25,175 bases of DNA, taken from Anaerolineae bacterium. GTDB taxonomy: Bacteria > Chloroflexota > Anaerolineae > Promineifilales > Promineifilaceae. The DNA lies in the NCBI GenBank assembly GCA_028277515.1, contig JANQGC010000174.1:1-25175 (forward strand). Direction: 5' to 3'. The translations under genes were made by a program, and so were the position numbers. A model generated the notes under the pieces. That model did no database searches. It saw only the letters and a list, made by a program, of their open reading frames with translations, and was not told the DNA's origin. This document shows positions 14,520-23,125 of this stretch, one piece after another (the first letter of the stretch is position 1; each line of letters starts with the position of its first letter).

Positions 14520-17135
14520 CTATGCAATTACAGGCTCGCCTTCACTGCTCGGCTCAACAACATTGAAAATAAGTTCCCCACTTTGTAAACTAACCTGGAC
14601 ATGATCACCATCCTGAATGTCCCCTTCAATCAATTTTAAGGCCATCGGATCGATCACGCGACGCTGCAATACTCGTTTCAGTGGTCTTGCGCCATAAACC
14701 GGATCATATCCTTCCTCAATCAAGGCGTTGGATGCTTCGTTTGACAAGGTTATGGTAATGTTTCTGTTGGCCAATAAATCATGAATATGATTGAGTTGGA
14801 TATGCAGAATTTCGTGTAATTGCTCGCGCCCAAGTCTGTGGAATAAGACGATTTCATCTATCCTGTTCAAAAATTCAGGACGGAAATGTTGGCGTAGTGC
14901 ATCCATAACTCGTTTCTGCATGATTGTCTCATCGTCGACATCAAGAATATATTGACTGCCTATATTGCTGGTCATGATGACAACGGCATTTCGGAAGTCA
15001 ACGGTTCTTCCTTGCCCATCGGTTAACCGGCCGTCATCAAGGACTTGCAAAAAGATATTAAATACTTCCGGATGTGCTTTTTCAATTTCATCGAAGAGGA
15101 TGACTGAGTAAGGCCTGCGCCGTACAGCTTCTGTTAGCTGTCCTCCTTCATCATAGCCTACATATCCCGGAGGAGCACCAATTAATCGGGCGACGGTGTG
15201 TCTTTCCTGGTACTCACTCATATCAATGCGGACCATGTTGCGTTCATCGTCGAATAAAAACTCAGCGAGCGAACGGGCCAACTCAGTTTTGCCCACGCCG
15301 GTTGGACCAAGGAATATGAATGACCCAATCGGCCGGTTAGGATCCTGCAGGCCGGATCGGCTTCTCCGGACGGCGGCAGAAACGGCCGATATAGCTTCAT
15401 CCTGGCCTACAACCCGCTGGTGTAGGCGCTCTTCCATATGGATCAGTTTTTCAACTTCACCTTCAAGGAGACGGGTTGCCGGGATACCGGTCCAATTACT
15501 GACAATTCTAGCGATCTCTTCCGAGTCCACTTCTTCCTTGAGCATCGCGCCATCTTGTTGGACCTGGTGTAAATGAGCCTCGGCCGTCAACAAACGCTCC
15601 TCAAGCTCGCTCATTCGCCCGTATTGAAGTTCTGAGGCTTCTTGATAGTTGTACGCCCGTTGGGCTTGCTCAATTTGAACTCTGACCTGGTCCATTTCCT
15701 CTTTGATATTTTGCACGCTTTGAATCACTTCTTTTTCAGTTTGCCATTGGGTGACTAGCATCGTGCTTTCTTCTTTAAGGTTGGCTAATTGCTCTTCTAA
15801 TTTTTTCAGTTGTTCCTTGCTGGCCTTATCTTTTTCTTTCTTTAAGGCTTCCCGTTCGATTTCCAACTGCATTATTTCGCGGTCAACAGCATCTAACTCG
15901 GCCGGTTTGCTATCGATTTCCATGCGCAGACGGCTGGCTGCTTCATCAATGAGGTCAATAGCTTTATCAGGCAAAAAACGGTCACTAATGTAGCGATCGC
16001 TTAATGTTGCGGCGGCGATTGTCGCACCATCTGTTATCCGCACGCCATGATGGACTTCATATCTTTCCTTTAGGCCGCGTAAAATACTGATCGTGTCTTC
16101 TACGCTGGGTTCGTTGATGTAAACTGGTTGGAACCGTCGCTCTAAAGCCGCATCTTTTTCGATATATTTACGGTATTCATCCAGGGTTGTTGCTCCGATG
16201 GCATGCAGCTCACCACGGGCCAGCATTGGTTTTAGCATATTGCTGGCGTCCATTGAACCTTCGGCCGCGCCGGCACCAACCAAAGTATGCATCTCGTCAA
16301 TGAATAGGATGATTTGACCCTCTGCTTCTTGAATTTCTTTCAAGACCGCTTTTAGCCGTTCCTCAAATTCGCCACGGAATTTGGCACCGGCAACGAGTGC
16401 GCCGAGATCCAGGGCAACTATTTCTTTATCTTTTAAACCCAAGGGCACGTCCCCGTTGACAATTCGTTGGGCCAGACCTTCAGCAATAGCTGTTTTTCCA
16501 ACACCAGGTTCCCCAATTAGAACGGGATTATTTTTAGTTCTTCGACTCAAGATTTGAATAACACGGCGGATTTCATCATCCCGACCAATGACCGGGTCCA
16601 ACTTTCCTCTCCGTGCTTCTTTGGTCAAGTCGCGCCCATATTTGACCAGAGCCTCGTATTGAGACTCCGGATTTTGGCTGGTGATGCGCTGCGAGCCACG
16701 GACAGACGCCAGGGCTTGCATAATGCTGTCGTAATCAATGCTGTGTCTGGCCAGCAAATCTCTGATCCTACGCGGCGCTTTTGGTTGGGCCATAGCCATT
16801 AAAAGGTGTTCAGTAGAAGTAAAGTCATCTTTCATCGCATGAGCGATGTTTTCTGCTTCACCAAGGATGTTGATCAAATCACGACCTAAATCCACCTTTA
16901 TTGATGGACCACTGGCGCGTGGCATCGAATTTAAGGTTTGTTCAATATCGGATATTAATAAGTGGCTATCTGTGCCGATGCGTTTTAGCAAGGATGGGAC
17001 AACACCACCTTCCTGGTTTACTAACACCAACAGTAAATGTTCAGGCTCAGTCGTTGGATGTGTGGCTTTCTGGGCAAGGTTTTGAGCCTCAAGCACGGCC
17101 TCTTGCGCTTTTTGCGTAAATTTGTCAAGTCTCAT
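14520..17135 (-). CDS. clpB: Disaggregase ClpB
   Basis: Hexameric AAA+ chaperone that extracts polypeptides from aggregates together with DnaK. The 871 residues contain an N-terminal Clp repeat domain (1-~145) and AAA module one with Walker A GEPGVGKT (208-215) and Walker B-like [15 protein letters not shown] coiled-coil middle domain of about 120 residues (~410-530) distinguishes ClpB from ClpA/ClpC. AAA module two has GPTGVGKT (~606-613), the pore loop [18 protein letters not shown] and TSNIGSQ, followed by a D2 small domain. All ATPase motifs are intact and the length is standard. The start is well supported by AGGAGG eight bases upstream. It is transcribed divergently from a CnoX-type chaperedoxin gene, a pairing that fits proteostasis. 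No CIRCE or CtsR box is visible. Confidence 0.97.
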   Translation of the reverse strand: MRLDKFTQKAQEAVLEAQNLAQKATHPTTEPEHLLLVLVNQEGGVVPSLLKRIGTDSHLLISDIEQTLNSMPRASGPSIKVDLGRDLINILGEAENIAHAMKDDFTSTEHLLMAMAQPKAPRRIRDLLARHSIDYDSIMQALASVRGSQRITSQNPESQYEALVKYGRDLTKEARRGKLDPVIGRDDEIRRVIQILSRRTKNNPVLIGEPGVGKTAIAEGLAQRIVNGDVPLGLKDKEIVALDLGALVAGAKFRGEFEERLKAVLKEIQEAEGQIILFIDEMHTLVGAGAAEGSMDASNMLKPMLARGELHAIGATTLDEYRKYIEKDAALERRFQPVYINEPSVEDTISILRGLKERYEVHHGVRITDGATIAAATLSDRYISDRFLPDKAIDLIDEAASRLRMEIDSKPAELDAVDREIMQLEIEREALKKEKDKASKEQLKKLEEQLANLKEESTMLVTQWQTEKEVIQSVQNIKEEMDQVRVQIEQAQRAYNYQEASELQYGRMSELEERLLTAEAHLHQVQQDGAMLKEEVDSEEIARIVSNWTGIPATRLLEGEVEKLIHMEERLHQRVVGQDEAISAVSAAVRRSRSGLQDPNRPIGSFIFLGPTGVGKTELARSLAEFLFDDERNMVRIDMSEYQERHTVARLIGAPPGYVGYDEGGQLTEAVRRRPYSVILFDEIEKAHPEVFNIFLQVLDDGRLTDGQGRTVDFRNAVVIMTSNIGSQYILDVDDETIMQKRVMDALRQHFRPEFLNRIDEIVLFHRLGREQLHEILHIQLNHIHDLLANRNITITLSNEASNALIEEGYDPVYGARPLKRVLQRRVIDPMALKLIEGDIQDGDHVQVSLQSGELIFNVVEPSSEGEPVIA

Positions 17136-17179
17136 ATTGGTTTCCTCCTGATCGGATTTTTTATTCTATTCTCCTAAAA

Positions 17180-17227
17180 ATTATATTTATGAAATTCGTG
17201 ATTTTTTAATGGCTGCAAAGCTGCCAT
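17180..17227 (-). promoter_or_regulatory. clpB promoter candidate with upstream palindrome
   Basis: On the minus strand TATAAT (complement of 17180-17185) lies about 45 bases before the clpB start. A 19-base palindrome, ATGGCTGCAAAGCTGCCAT (17209-17227), sits just upstream of the expected -35 region; its eight-base arms carry one T-T mismatch around AAA. The position suits a regulator site. It matches neither the CIRCE nor the CtsR heptad consensus. Confidence 0.4.
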
Positions 17228-17270
17228 AATACATTCACATTGTTATAGATCATAGTCAGAATGGCGTAAG

Positions 17271-17342
17271 ATGAGCATAAGAGAAATATTGGAGGATCTC
17301 CGTAAGAAAAATTATGATACCTCTCTAATATTAACATGGTAA
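17271..17342 (+). other. Possible 23-residue upstream ORF before the chaperedoxin gene
   Basis: ATG 17271 to TAA 17342 encodes a 23-residue peptide whose core, REILEDLRKKNYD, is helical and charged and looks protein-like. It ends ten bases before the next start. It could be a leader peptide or the residual N-terminus of a lost gene. There is no strong ribosome binding site, and a frame this short can be open by chance. Confidence 0.2.
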
Positions 17343-17351
17343 TTTAACCCT

Positions 17352-18110
17352 ATGAACCATAAAGTTTTAGAAACGGATCAAATTTATTTCCAAAGAGATG
17401 TTATCCAACGCTCTTATCAAGAGCCGGTTATTGTCGACTTTTGGGCACCATGGTGCGGACCTTGTCGAATGTTAGGCCCAGTATTAGAACGGGTAGCCAG
17501 CGAGCCAGACAGCGGCTTTATCTTAGCAAAGGTGAACTCTGATCAAAACCCGGCCCTATCGCAGCAATTTAACGTGAGGGGTATTCCGGCGGTTAAGGCT
17601 TTTGCTAACGGCCGTGTTGTCGATGAATTTGTTGGCGCTCAGCCGGAACCTATGGTCCGGCAATTTGTACAGCGGGTAAGGACCGGTTTTAAGCCAGCCG
17701 GGAAACCAAAACCAAAAAACGCTTATGCCTCTCTCAATCCTGAAGCGCGGCTTCAAAAAGCTCACAGTTACTTGCAAAATGGGGATGGTTGTCAAGCGCA
17801 AGATCTCTTGAATAATTTCCCATTAGGACCTAATTCGGATGAAGCTAAAGCATTACATTTTTTGGCGAGGTTTATATGTTCTTCCGGCACAGGGATGGCG
17901 GGGGCGGCAAACTTGCAAAATAACTATAGACAGGTGGCAGGGGCAATGAAACGACGTGAGTTTTCGGCCGCCTTATATCATTTGCTTGTGGTTTATAACC
18001 AGGAACTCACTGGCCAGAAAGAAAATGCTAAAAAGTTAATGCAGGGTGTATTTATCCTCCTTGGAGAAAATCACCTATTGACAAAGCAATACAGACCACT
18101 GATTAAATGA
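17352..18110 (+). CDS. Thioredoxin-TPR protein, CnoX/YbbN type, with CGPC active site
   Basis: A 252-residue cytoplasmic protein with a thioredoxin domain (residues ~8-112) holding WAPWCGPCRM (active-site cysteines ~37 and ~40) and the cis-Pro loop GIPAVKAF. A C-terminal helical region (~130-252) matches the TPR half of YbbN/CnoX, including the family-like ending LLGENHLLTKQYRPLI. CnoX chaperedoxins hold oxidised or unfolded clients for GroEL and DnaK. The E. coli protein has lost the first cysteine, whereas this one keeps the classic CGPC and should be redox-active. Its divergent neighbour is clpB. No clear Shine-Dalgarno precedes ATG 17352, so initiation may be weak or leaderless. Its stop overlaps the convergent GNAT gene by eight bases. 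Confidence 0.87.
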   Translation: MNHKVLETDQIYFQRDVIQRSYQEPVIVDFWAPWCGPCRMLGPVLERVASEPDSGFILAKVNSDQNPALSQQFNVRGIPAVKAFANGRVVDEFVGAQPEPMVRQFVQRVRTGFKPAGKPKPKNAYASLNPEARLQKAHSYLQNGDGCQAQDLLNNFPLGPNSDEAKALHFLARFICSSGTGMAGAANLQNNYRQVAGAMKRREFSAALYHLLVVYNQELTGQKENAKKLMQGVFILLGENHLLTKQYRPLIK

Positions 18111-18567
18111 GATCTTTTCGCATCCAGAAAAATGATTGCCCTGGGGGATAATCGCGAAGTTCGCCAACAATGATATAATCATTTTTCTCGTAAAATTCAC
18201 GGGCCTGGAAGCTGAAAGTTTTCAATTGAGCATATCGGCAGTCGCGGATAAGGGCTTCTTTTTCGGCCGTTTCTAACATTTCTTTGCCCAGCCCTTTTCC
18301 ACGATACCTTTCATCAATCCAGAAATCATCAATGTCAAGCCATCCCCAATAAGTATCTGCAATTAGACCTCCGACAAACTTTCCGTTGGAATTTGATACC
18401 TGTATAAGCAAGGGTTGAACGCCACCTTTACGTGCTTCGCGGTGATGCGCGGAAATCGAATCGTTAAACGACTTGATGCGTTCATGAATAAAATTCCTGA
18501 ATTCCAGGTCGGGCTGATCATTTAGCTCGCCAACAAGACCATTTTTGAACTGTATTCTCTTTTTCAT
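18103..18567 (-). CDS. GNAT-family N-acetyltransferase
   Basis: Acetyl-CoA-dependent acetyltransferase fold of about 154 residues. The core has IADTYWGWLDIDDFWIDERY, the CoA-binding loop RGKGLGKEML (motif A), the A-E-K-E-A helix, and the motif B region FSFQAREFYEKNDY, ending in DYPPGQSFFWMRKDLI. The substrate is unknown. The start is uncertain: the frame extends to ATG 18621, and a perfect AAGGAGG lies between the two ATGs. That Shine-Dalgarno is about eight bases upstream of an in-frame ATC (18594-18592), not of any ATG. The ATG at 18567 agrees with the family start and is used here. The gene converges on the chaperedoxin gene with an eight-base overlap. Confidence 0.85.
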   Translation of the reverse strand: MKKRIQFKNGLVGELNDQPDLEFRNFIHERIKSFNDSISAHHREARKGGVQPLLIQVSNSNGKFVGGLIADTYWGWLDIDDFWIDERYRGKGLGKEMLETAEKEALIRDCRYAQLKTFSFQAREFYEKNDYIIVGELRDYPPGQSFFWMRKDLI

Positions 18568-18743
18568 GAATTTAATTCTACCCAATCTTTTGATAAGATT
18601 CGCCTCCTTTTGAAAAATCATAAATTTATGCGCTGGTAAAAAATGATCAGGGTTGCGAGATATGGCCTAATACGGCAAAATCTGGCCTGAAGGTGGGGTT
18701 CAATCAAAAATAGTTCCAATAGACATTCCTGCGAGGAAATGAT

Positions 18744-19193
18744 ATGAGTGGATTGATATGTCCGAATTGTGAAGCTAATAATTCCCCAACACGGTTAGTA
18801 TGTGAAAAGTGTGGTTTCCAGCTACAAAAAAATGCGATCATTATTCGTCCGGATAATAGGGTGGATATTTTTGGTAGACAACTCCCGGCACAACAGTTAA
18901 AACGAATTGGTGCATCCCTCATGATCAGCGCTGCTGCCTTGTTGGCAGAAGTTGGATTTGTATATTTACGCCGGCGATTAAGTCAAAACAATAAAAGTCT
19001 AAACCTGTTCTCAAAACGCAGCCCTAAAAATAATGAACAAAAGGTGCAGAAAACTGACTCTAAATTGCTCTCTGGGAAGCGTGTCGTTTCCGTTTATCAG
19101 GAGCAGGTTGTTGAAGAATTGAGGTGGGGCAGACCAGTGCGACGTATTATTAGCCGAATGGCCTGGCGCAGCGATGAAAGCATTGAAACCTGA
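18744..19193 (+). CDS. Zinc-ribbon membrane-associated protein
   Basis: A 149-residue protein of unknown function. The N-terminus holds a zinc ribbon, CPNC (6-9) and CEKC (20-23). A Pro-Asp-rich stretch, a hydrophobic segment (~55-75, GASLMISAAALLAEVGFVYL) followed by RRRL, and a basic tail come next. GAGGAAATGAT precedes the ATG at good spacing. The stop is one base before the preferred pyrF start, suggesting translational coupling, yet no known link to pyrimidine synthesis exists. Cysteine spacing, not homology, supports the zinc ribbon call. Confidence 0.72.
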   Translation: MSGLICPNCEANNSPTRLVCEKCGFQLQKNAIIIRPDNRVDIFGRQLPAQQLKRIGASLMISAAALLAEVGFVYLRRRLSQNNKSLNLFSKRSPKNNEQKVQKTDSKLLSGKRVVSVYQEQVVEELRWGRPVRRIISRMAWRSDESIET

Positions 19194-19194
19194 A

Positions 19195-20019
19195 ATGAAC
19201 TATTTACAAAAGCTAAAGGAAGCGCAGGATAAAAATCAATCATGGTTATGTATCGGGCTTGACCCCGATCCTAATATTTTACGTGTGGATGCATTAAAGT
19301 GGGATGAACCAATACTTCCGTTCAATAAGGCAATCATTGATTCTACAATTGACCTGGTATGCGCCTACAAACCGAATTTGGGATTTTATTTGCAGTGGGG
19401 AGCTGCCGGCATTATTGCTTTGGAACGGACAACTGCCTACATTCCCGCCCACATTCCTATCATATTAGATTGTAAAGCCGGGGATATCGGCCATACGCAG
19501 GCGGCGTGGGCTTCTGGTTTATTCGATGTGTGGGATGTTGATGCTATTACAGTGAATCCTTTTGTTGGAGAAGAGGCAGTTCTGCCAATGATTGGTGAGC
19601 GGCAGGACAAGGCGGTTTATATTTTAGCCAGGACTTCCAATCCCAGTGCTACACGGTTTCAAGGGGATTTAAAGGAAGGAGTTGGGTTATCGGCCGATGT
19701 CCTACGTCAAAGCCATAAATGGAAAACAGCCGGACATAAAGGTTATGTTGTGGGCGCCACTTATCCACAGGAGCTTGAACAAGCGCGCCGGCTGGCACCT
19801 GATTCCAATTTTCTTATTCCGGGAATCGGTGCACAAGGAGGGAACTTAGAATCGGCCGTGCGTTTTGGACCTGATGATTTTGCAGGCCCGGTAATTAGCT
19901 CCAGCCGCAGTATCATATATGCTAACTTGAACGAGAACTTTGCTGATGCTGCCAGGGAAGCGGCAAAAAGTTTGCGGAATAGAATTAATAATCAACGATT
20001 AAAAGAACAGCCCGTTTAA
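19195..20019 (+). CDS. pyrF: Orotidine 5'-phosphate decarboxylase (type 2)
   Basis: Converts orotidine monophosphate to UMP, the last step of pyrimidine synthesis. About 274 residues is the usual size for the type 2 subfamily, longer than the E. coli type. Motifs visible are LCIGLDPDP near the N-terminus, AYKPNLGFY, the catalytic LDCKAGDIGHT (D-x-K-x-x-D preserved), DAITVNPFVGEEA, ILARTSNPSA, VVGATYPQEL, LIPGIGAQGG and the phosphate-loop segment SSSRSIIYA. An in-frame ATG at 19174 overlaps the previous gene. The family normally begins at the M-x-[YF]-L-x-K-L that follows, so ATG 19195, one base after the upstream TGA, is preferred. Confidence 0.95.
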   Translation: MNYLQKLKEAQDKNQSWLCIGLDPDPNILRVDALKWDEPILPFNKAIIDSTIDLVCAYKPNLGFYLQWGAAGIIALERTTAYIPAHIPIILDCKAGDIGHTQAAWASGLFDVWDVDAITVNPFVGEEAVLPMIGERQDKAVYILARTSNPSATRFQGDLKEGVGLSADVLRQSHKWKTAGHKGYVVGATYPQELEQARRLAPDSNFLIPGIGAQGGNLESAVRFGPDDFAGPVISSSRSIIYANLNENFADAAREAAKSLRNRINNQRLKEQPV

Positions 20020-20057
20020 ATTGTGATTCCCCTCCCGCTGGGATTGTTTTCTTTGCT

Positions 20058-20771
20058 ATGAAAAATGTGTGGTTAGCCGGACCGCAAACCCTTAGCCTTG
20101 CAAAGGATGCTGTACATTTGTGGCTGGCAGACCTGGATAGGGTGGAGGCATTTGAATTTCACAAGGGTATTCTGAGTCATGAGGAGCAAGGGAGAGCTAA
20201 TAGATTTAAGTTTTGGCGTGATCAACGACGATATATTAACGGCCGTGGCATATTGCGCGTATTGCTCGGCCGATATCTGAGAAAGCCCCCGCAACATATA
20301 GAAATCGAGTACTCAGCACATGGTAAACTATACCTGACAAATAGTCCTGTAAATTTTAATCTTGCTCATTGCCAGGATCAGGGATTGTATGGCTTTTGTT
20401 TGAACGCTGAGCTTGGAGTCGACATCGAATGTCTGCGAGAAATTTCTGATGCTGAGGGTATCGCCAAAAGGTTTTTCTCTCCGCAAGAATATGATGCATT
20501 TTTAGCCAAATCACCTGATGAGCAGATGCAGCATTTTTTTTCAATATGGACGCTGAAGGAGGCTTTTATCAAGGCAGTTGGTCAAGGATTGTCTTACCCG
20601 TTGGACGCATTTGTAATTCATCTAAATGAAGGAGATACAGTAAAAGTAGATGTTCAAGGGCGAGACGAGGGCGACAACTGGTCATTACACTCATTTCACC
20701 TGGAAGAAAATTGTTTTGCTGGAATTGCACTAAAAGGAAAATCCCGCAATTTGCATAAATATCGTTATTAA
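20058..20771 (+). CDS. Sfp-type 4'-phosphopantetheinyl transferase
   Basis: Transfers phosphopantetheine from CoA to a conserved serine of acyl- or peptidyl-carrier proteins. The 237 residues and motifs fit the Sfp/AcpT group: FNLAHCQDQG (substrate loop), GVDIECLREI (Mg-binding Asp and Glu) near residue 115, and FFSIWTLKEAFIKAVGQGLS near 155-175. Sfp-type enzymes often serve polyketide or nonribosomal peptide synthases, but none is in the window; it may activate fatty-acid ACP. It lies 38 bases after pyrF on the same strand and is probably cotranscribed. The start at ATG 20058 has only a weak upstream ribosome binding site. Confidence 0.92.
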   Translation: MKNVWLAGPQTLSLAKDAVHLWLADLDRVEAFEFHKGILSHEEQGRANRFKFWRDQRRYINGRGILRVLLGRYLRKPPQHIEIEYSAHGKLYLTNSPVNFNLAHCQDQGLYGFCLNAELGVDIECLREISDAEGIAKRFFSPQEYDAFLAKSPDEQMQHFFSIWTLKEAFIKAVGQGLSYPLDAFVIHLNEGDTVKVDVQGRDEGDNWSLHSFHLEENCFAGIALKGKSRNLHKYRY

Positions 20772-20784
20772 TTTTAGAGTGTGC

Positions 20785-21471
20785 TTATGATTCGATTAGT
20801 TCTAAAGGATTGATATTACTTCCGAGCTGCTTATCAAATACATTTAAATGGGTGTGATACCCACAATCCCTGCCCCGACAAGAACGCCCCTGCATATCTC
20901 TTGTATTCCCCAAATTTCCTTCAGTCCCAATGGGATCACCAAGTTGCAATTCTTGCCCGATCTCAACGGAATAGTTCCCATGAAGCATGGTAATTCGGTA
21001 AAATTCATTTTCAATTACAAGCGTTGAGTTTCCAATGGCATCAAAAAAGAATTCGGTTACGGTGCCTGTAATCGGTGATTTTACAGTTTCCCCTTTTCCT
21101 GCGGCAATATCGATTGCCATATGACCATAAGATAGCCCATGAATTCCCTGGGTAATGATGTAGTTATCGTATGGTGCGATAATTGAAGAGGGTGAGCTTA
21201 TTACAGGAGCTTCAAGAGGCTTTGTGCCCTCATCTATTGATTGTACTTGAGATGTATTGGGGGAAGATATGACCGTTTCGCTTCCAGAATTCCAGGTAAA
21301 TTGTTTAAGTGCGAAAAATAGAGTCAAGATAACCAGGATTACAGCGGTTAAAGCGATGACGTCAATAGGTGGGGATGCCCGATTATATTCGCTGGTGTCC
21401 AGCCCATCTCCTGGCTCATACCAATCTTCTGCCTCCCATTCATCTTCAAAATAACCGTAATTCAGTGCCAT
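20785..21471 (-). CDS. M23-family peptidase (LytM/peptidoglycan hydrolase-like), membrane-anchored
   Basis: A 228-residue protein with an acidic cytoplasmic N-terminus (1-35), one transmembrane helix (~37-56), a Ser/Pro-rich linker, then an extracytoplasmic LytM domain (~95-225). The zinc ligands look complete: GHMAID (H-x-x-x-D) near residue 127 and the H-x-H of GYHTHLNVFD near 206, with an additional His in MLHGNY. A small loop with two cysteines (SCRGRDCG) sits just before the H-x-H and is not typical of the family; it may form a disulfide. Substrate is presumably peptidoglycan peptide bonds or an equivalent surface polymer. It converges on the PPTase gene. Confidence 0.87.
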   Translation of the reverse strand: MALNYGYFEDEWEAEDWYEPGDGLDTSEYNRASPPIDVIALTAVILVILTLFFALKQFTWNSGSETVISSPNTSQVQSIDEGTKPLEAPVISSPSSIIAPYDNYIITQGIHGLSYGHMAIDIAAGKGETVKSPITGTVTEFFFDAIGNSTLVIENEFYRITMLHGNYSVEIGQELQLGDPIGTEGNLGNTRDMQGRSCRGRDCGYHTHLNVFDKQLGSNINPLELIES

Positions 21472-21572
21472 AATTTTTCATAAAACCGTAAATGAGAACA
21501 TGTGTTCTATTCTACCATCTTGGAAGTTTAGAGGCAAATTGATTTTTCCACTGAGTGATTCCAATGTCGGTA

Positions 21573-21646
21573 TGTAGCCGCGATTTATTATCGCGCCGAG
21601 GAGCGAAATTATGAAATTTCGGTTACATCAACCTGTAGCTGTGATT
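21573..21646. repeat. Paired-hairpin palindromic element in a 440-base gap
   Basis: Two stem-loops lie back to back. One is CGCGATTTATTATCGCG (21579-21595, six-base arms). The other is CGAAATT-ATGA-AATTTCG (21604-21621, seven-base arms). The flanking word TGTAGC-C/T-G-C/T-GATT occurs at 21573-21585 and again at 21634-21646, 61 bases apart, so the unit looks tandemly repeated or truncated. This is the form of a REP-like dispersed element. No other copy occurs in the window. The remainder of the 21472-21913 gap holds only a promoter candidate. Confidence 0.5.
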
Positions 21647-21699
21647 GCAACACAAAAATTGGTAACTTTAGAATCGCCCCGGATTTTTCCATCTAATTC

Positions 21700-21727
21700 T
21701 TGGAATGATGGTTATACCTGTTAGAAT
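21700..21727 (+). promoter_or_regulatory. Promoter candidate for the SGNH operon
   Basis: TTGGAA (21700-21705), a 16-base spacer and TAGAAT (21722-21727) resemble a sigma-70 promoter, about 190 bases before the first SGNH gene. It lies downstream of the palindromic element, in the only gap upstream of this gene run. Confidence 0.35.
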
Positions 21728-21913
21728 TTGCAGGACTTGAGTGATGAAATGTTGGAGAAAGACGGCTGCCTGATCCTGATTTCAGAACAACTAATAGAGG
21801 AGCTATTTAGATGTGGCACATATTGCACAGTAGCCTCACCTTACAGAACTTAATTCGGCCTCTGAAATTTGAGCCACCTTTATTTAACATCTCTATAAAT
21901 TTTAGGCAAGAGA

Positions 21914-23101
21914 ATGAAAAGGAAGTTATTTATAGTTGGTGCAGTATTCGTTATTGTGACTTTTGGCGCTGCTGCTTTAAACTTGTCAATTCGCCAGGAA
22001 AGAAGTAGGAACCAACCGGTTGCCGACCAGGTAAATGCTCCGGCAGAAAATCCCGTTGCACCAACTCCAACGCTGCAAACGAGTTCTTCTGTTTCAAACA
22101 ATATTATTGAAGCGTTGCTCATTACACATACCGTTCGCTCTGGTGAGACACTGTTGGAAATTTCCTTAAATTATGATGTGTCCATTGATGACATTATCCA
22201 GGCGAACGAGATCGACAATCCAGATGTTTTGTCCCAGGGACAGAATTTACTTATTCCAGGCGTGAAACCAACCGCTACTATTTCTTCCGTGGAGCTGTCA
22301 GAGCTAGATTCGATTGAGTTACTTCCCAAACCGCAAAATGTAATGGTTAATGGCCTGGTGGAAGGTCAATTTCTCATTATTCCTGAAGAAGTGAAAGCAA
22401 ATGCCAGGCAGATTTTTCTAAATGGACAGAGCATGAATCGAAATCCACGCGCTTTTTCGGTTGTCGGTGACAGTACAACTGAAATCCCTTTTTTCTTAGC
22501 CCGTTTTGATGCAGGACCTTATGTGTTGGGAGAATATGAATATTTGCAATCTGTCATTGATTATTTCAACGGTTCGTTTTCCAGGGATAGCGTTGCTGTT
22601 CGCATTGGTTTGCACTCATATACGTTGTTTGATCCGACCTGGGCCGATAAAGCGCTCTGTTTACCTAATGAGGCAGTTTTAGAATGCGAAATTCGATTAC
22701 ACAATCCAAGTATTGTATTTTTCCGATTAGGATCAAATGATGTGGGGGTTGCGGAACTATTCGATCAGAGTATGCGTGAAGCCGTGCAGTTTTCAATTGA
22801 CAATGGTGTGATTCCTGTTATTGGTACAAAAGCCGATCGCTTTGAAGGGAGTAACCAGAACAATGAGATTCTGAGGAGTATAGCGGCCGATTATAATGTC
22901 CCATTATGGGAATTCGACATCGTTGCCGGCACAATTGATGGGAGGGGGCTTGATAGTGATGGCGTGCATATGACAACCTTTTATCCGCACGATTATACGC
23001 AGCCTGATGCCTTTACCAGAGGTCATTCATTGCATAATCTCACTGCTTTAATGATGCTTGATACTCTAATGAAAGAGGTTATACTTGCTGCCCAAGGATA
23101 A
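21914..23101 (+). CDS. Secreted LysM-SGNH hydrolase/acyltransferase-like protein
   Basis: A 395-residue exported protein. An N-terminal hydrophobic segment (4-24, signal anchor or signal peptide) is followed by a short Pro-rich linker and one LysM domain (~72-116, HTVRSGETLLEIS to NLLIPG), which binds glycan. The C-terminal half (~145-395) is an SGNH fold: block I VVGDSTTE with catalytic S187, block III LGSNDVG (272-278), and D349-G-V-H352 as the catalytic Asp/His pair. C249 and C258 may form a disulfide. SGNH proteins are esterases or O-acetyltransferases; examples in acylation systems are AlgJ/AlgX, PatB and DltD. Its C-terminal half is paralogous to the next gene (shared GTKADRFEG/ATKADRFEG, FDP-x-WADK and GEYE-[YF]-LQ). 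It is the first gene of a run of five plus-strand genes with almost no spacing. Confidence 0.88.
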   Translation: MKRKLFIVGAVFVIVTFGAAALNLSIRQERSRNQPVADQVNAPAENPVAPTPTLQTSSSVSNNIIEALLITHTVRSGETLLEISLNYDVSIDDIIQANEIDNPDVLSQGQNLLIPGVKPTATISSVELSELDSIELLPKPQNVMVNGLVEGQFLIIPEEVKANARQIFLNGQSMNRNPRAFSVVGDSTTEIPFFLARFDAGPYVLGEYEYLQSVIDYFNGSFSRDSVAVRIGLHSYTLFDPTWADKALCLPNEAVLECEIRLHNPSIVFFRLGSNDVGVAELFDQSMREAVQFSIDNGVIPVIGTKADRFEGSNQNNEILRSIAADYNVPLWEFDIVAGTIDGRGLDSDGVHMTTFYPHDYTQPDAFTRGHSLHNLTALMMLDTLMKEVILAAQG

Positions 23102-23125
23102 GTGGGTTTAATGGAGAATCATCAA

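Noticed and set aside
15196..17119. Multiple frames opposite clpB
   Set aside because: Shadows of a long conserved gene; no independent motif or ribosome binding site.
17136..17351. CIRCE or CtsR operator upstream of clpB
   Set aside because: Neither the TTAGCACTC/GAGTGCTAA pair nor tandem GGTCAAA heptads are present; only an unrelated palindrome is seen.
20020..20057. Terminator between pyrF and the PPTase gene (TCCC-GCT-GGGA then T-rich)
   Set aside because: A four-base stem with an interrupted T tract is too weak, and the genes are only 38 bases apart.
21811..22008. 65-codon plus-strand frame preceded by a good GAGGAG site
   Set aside because: Overlaps the first ~95 bases of the SGNH gene in another frame and has no protein-like pattern. 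The SD-like sequence alone is not enough, though a leader peptide cannot be excluded.
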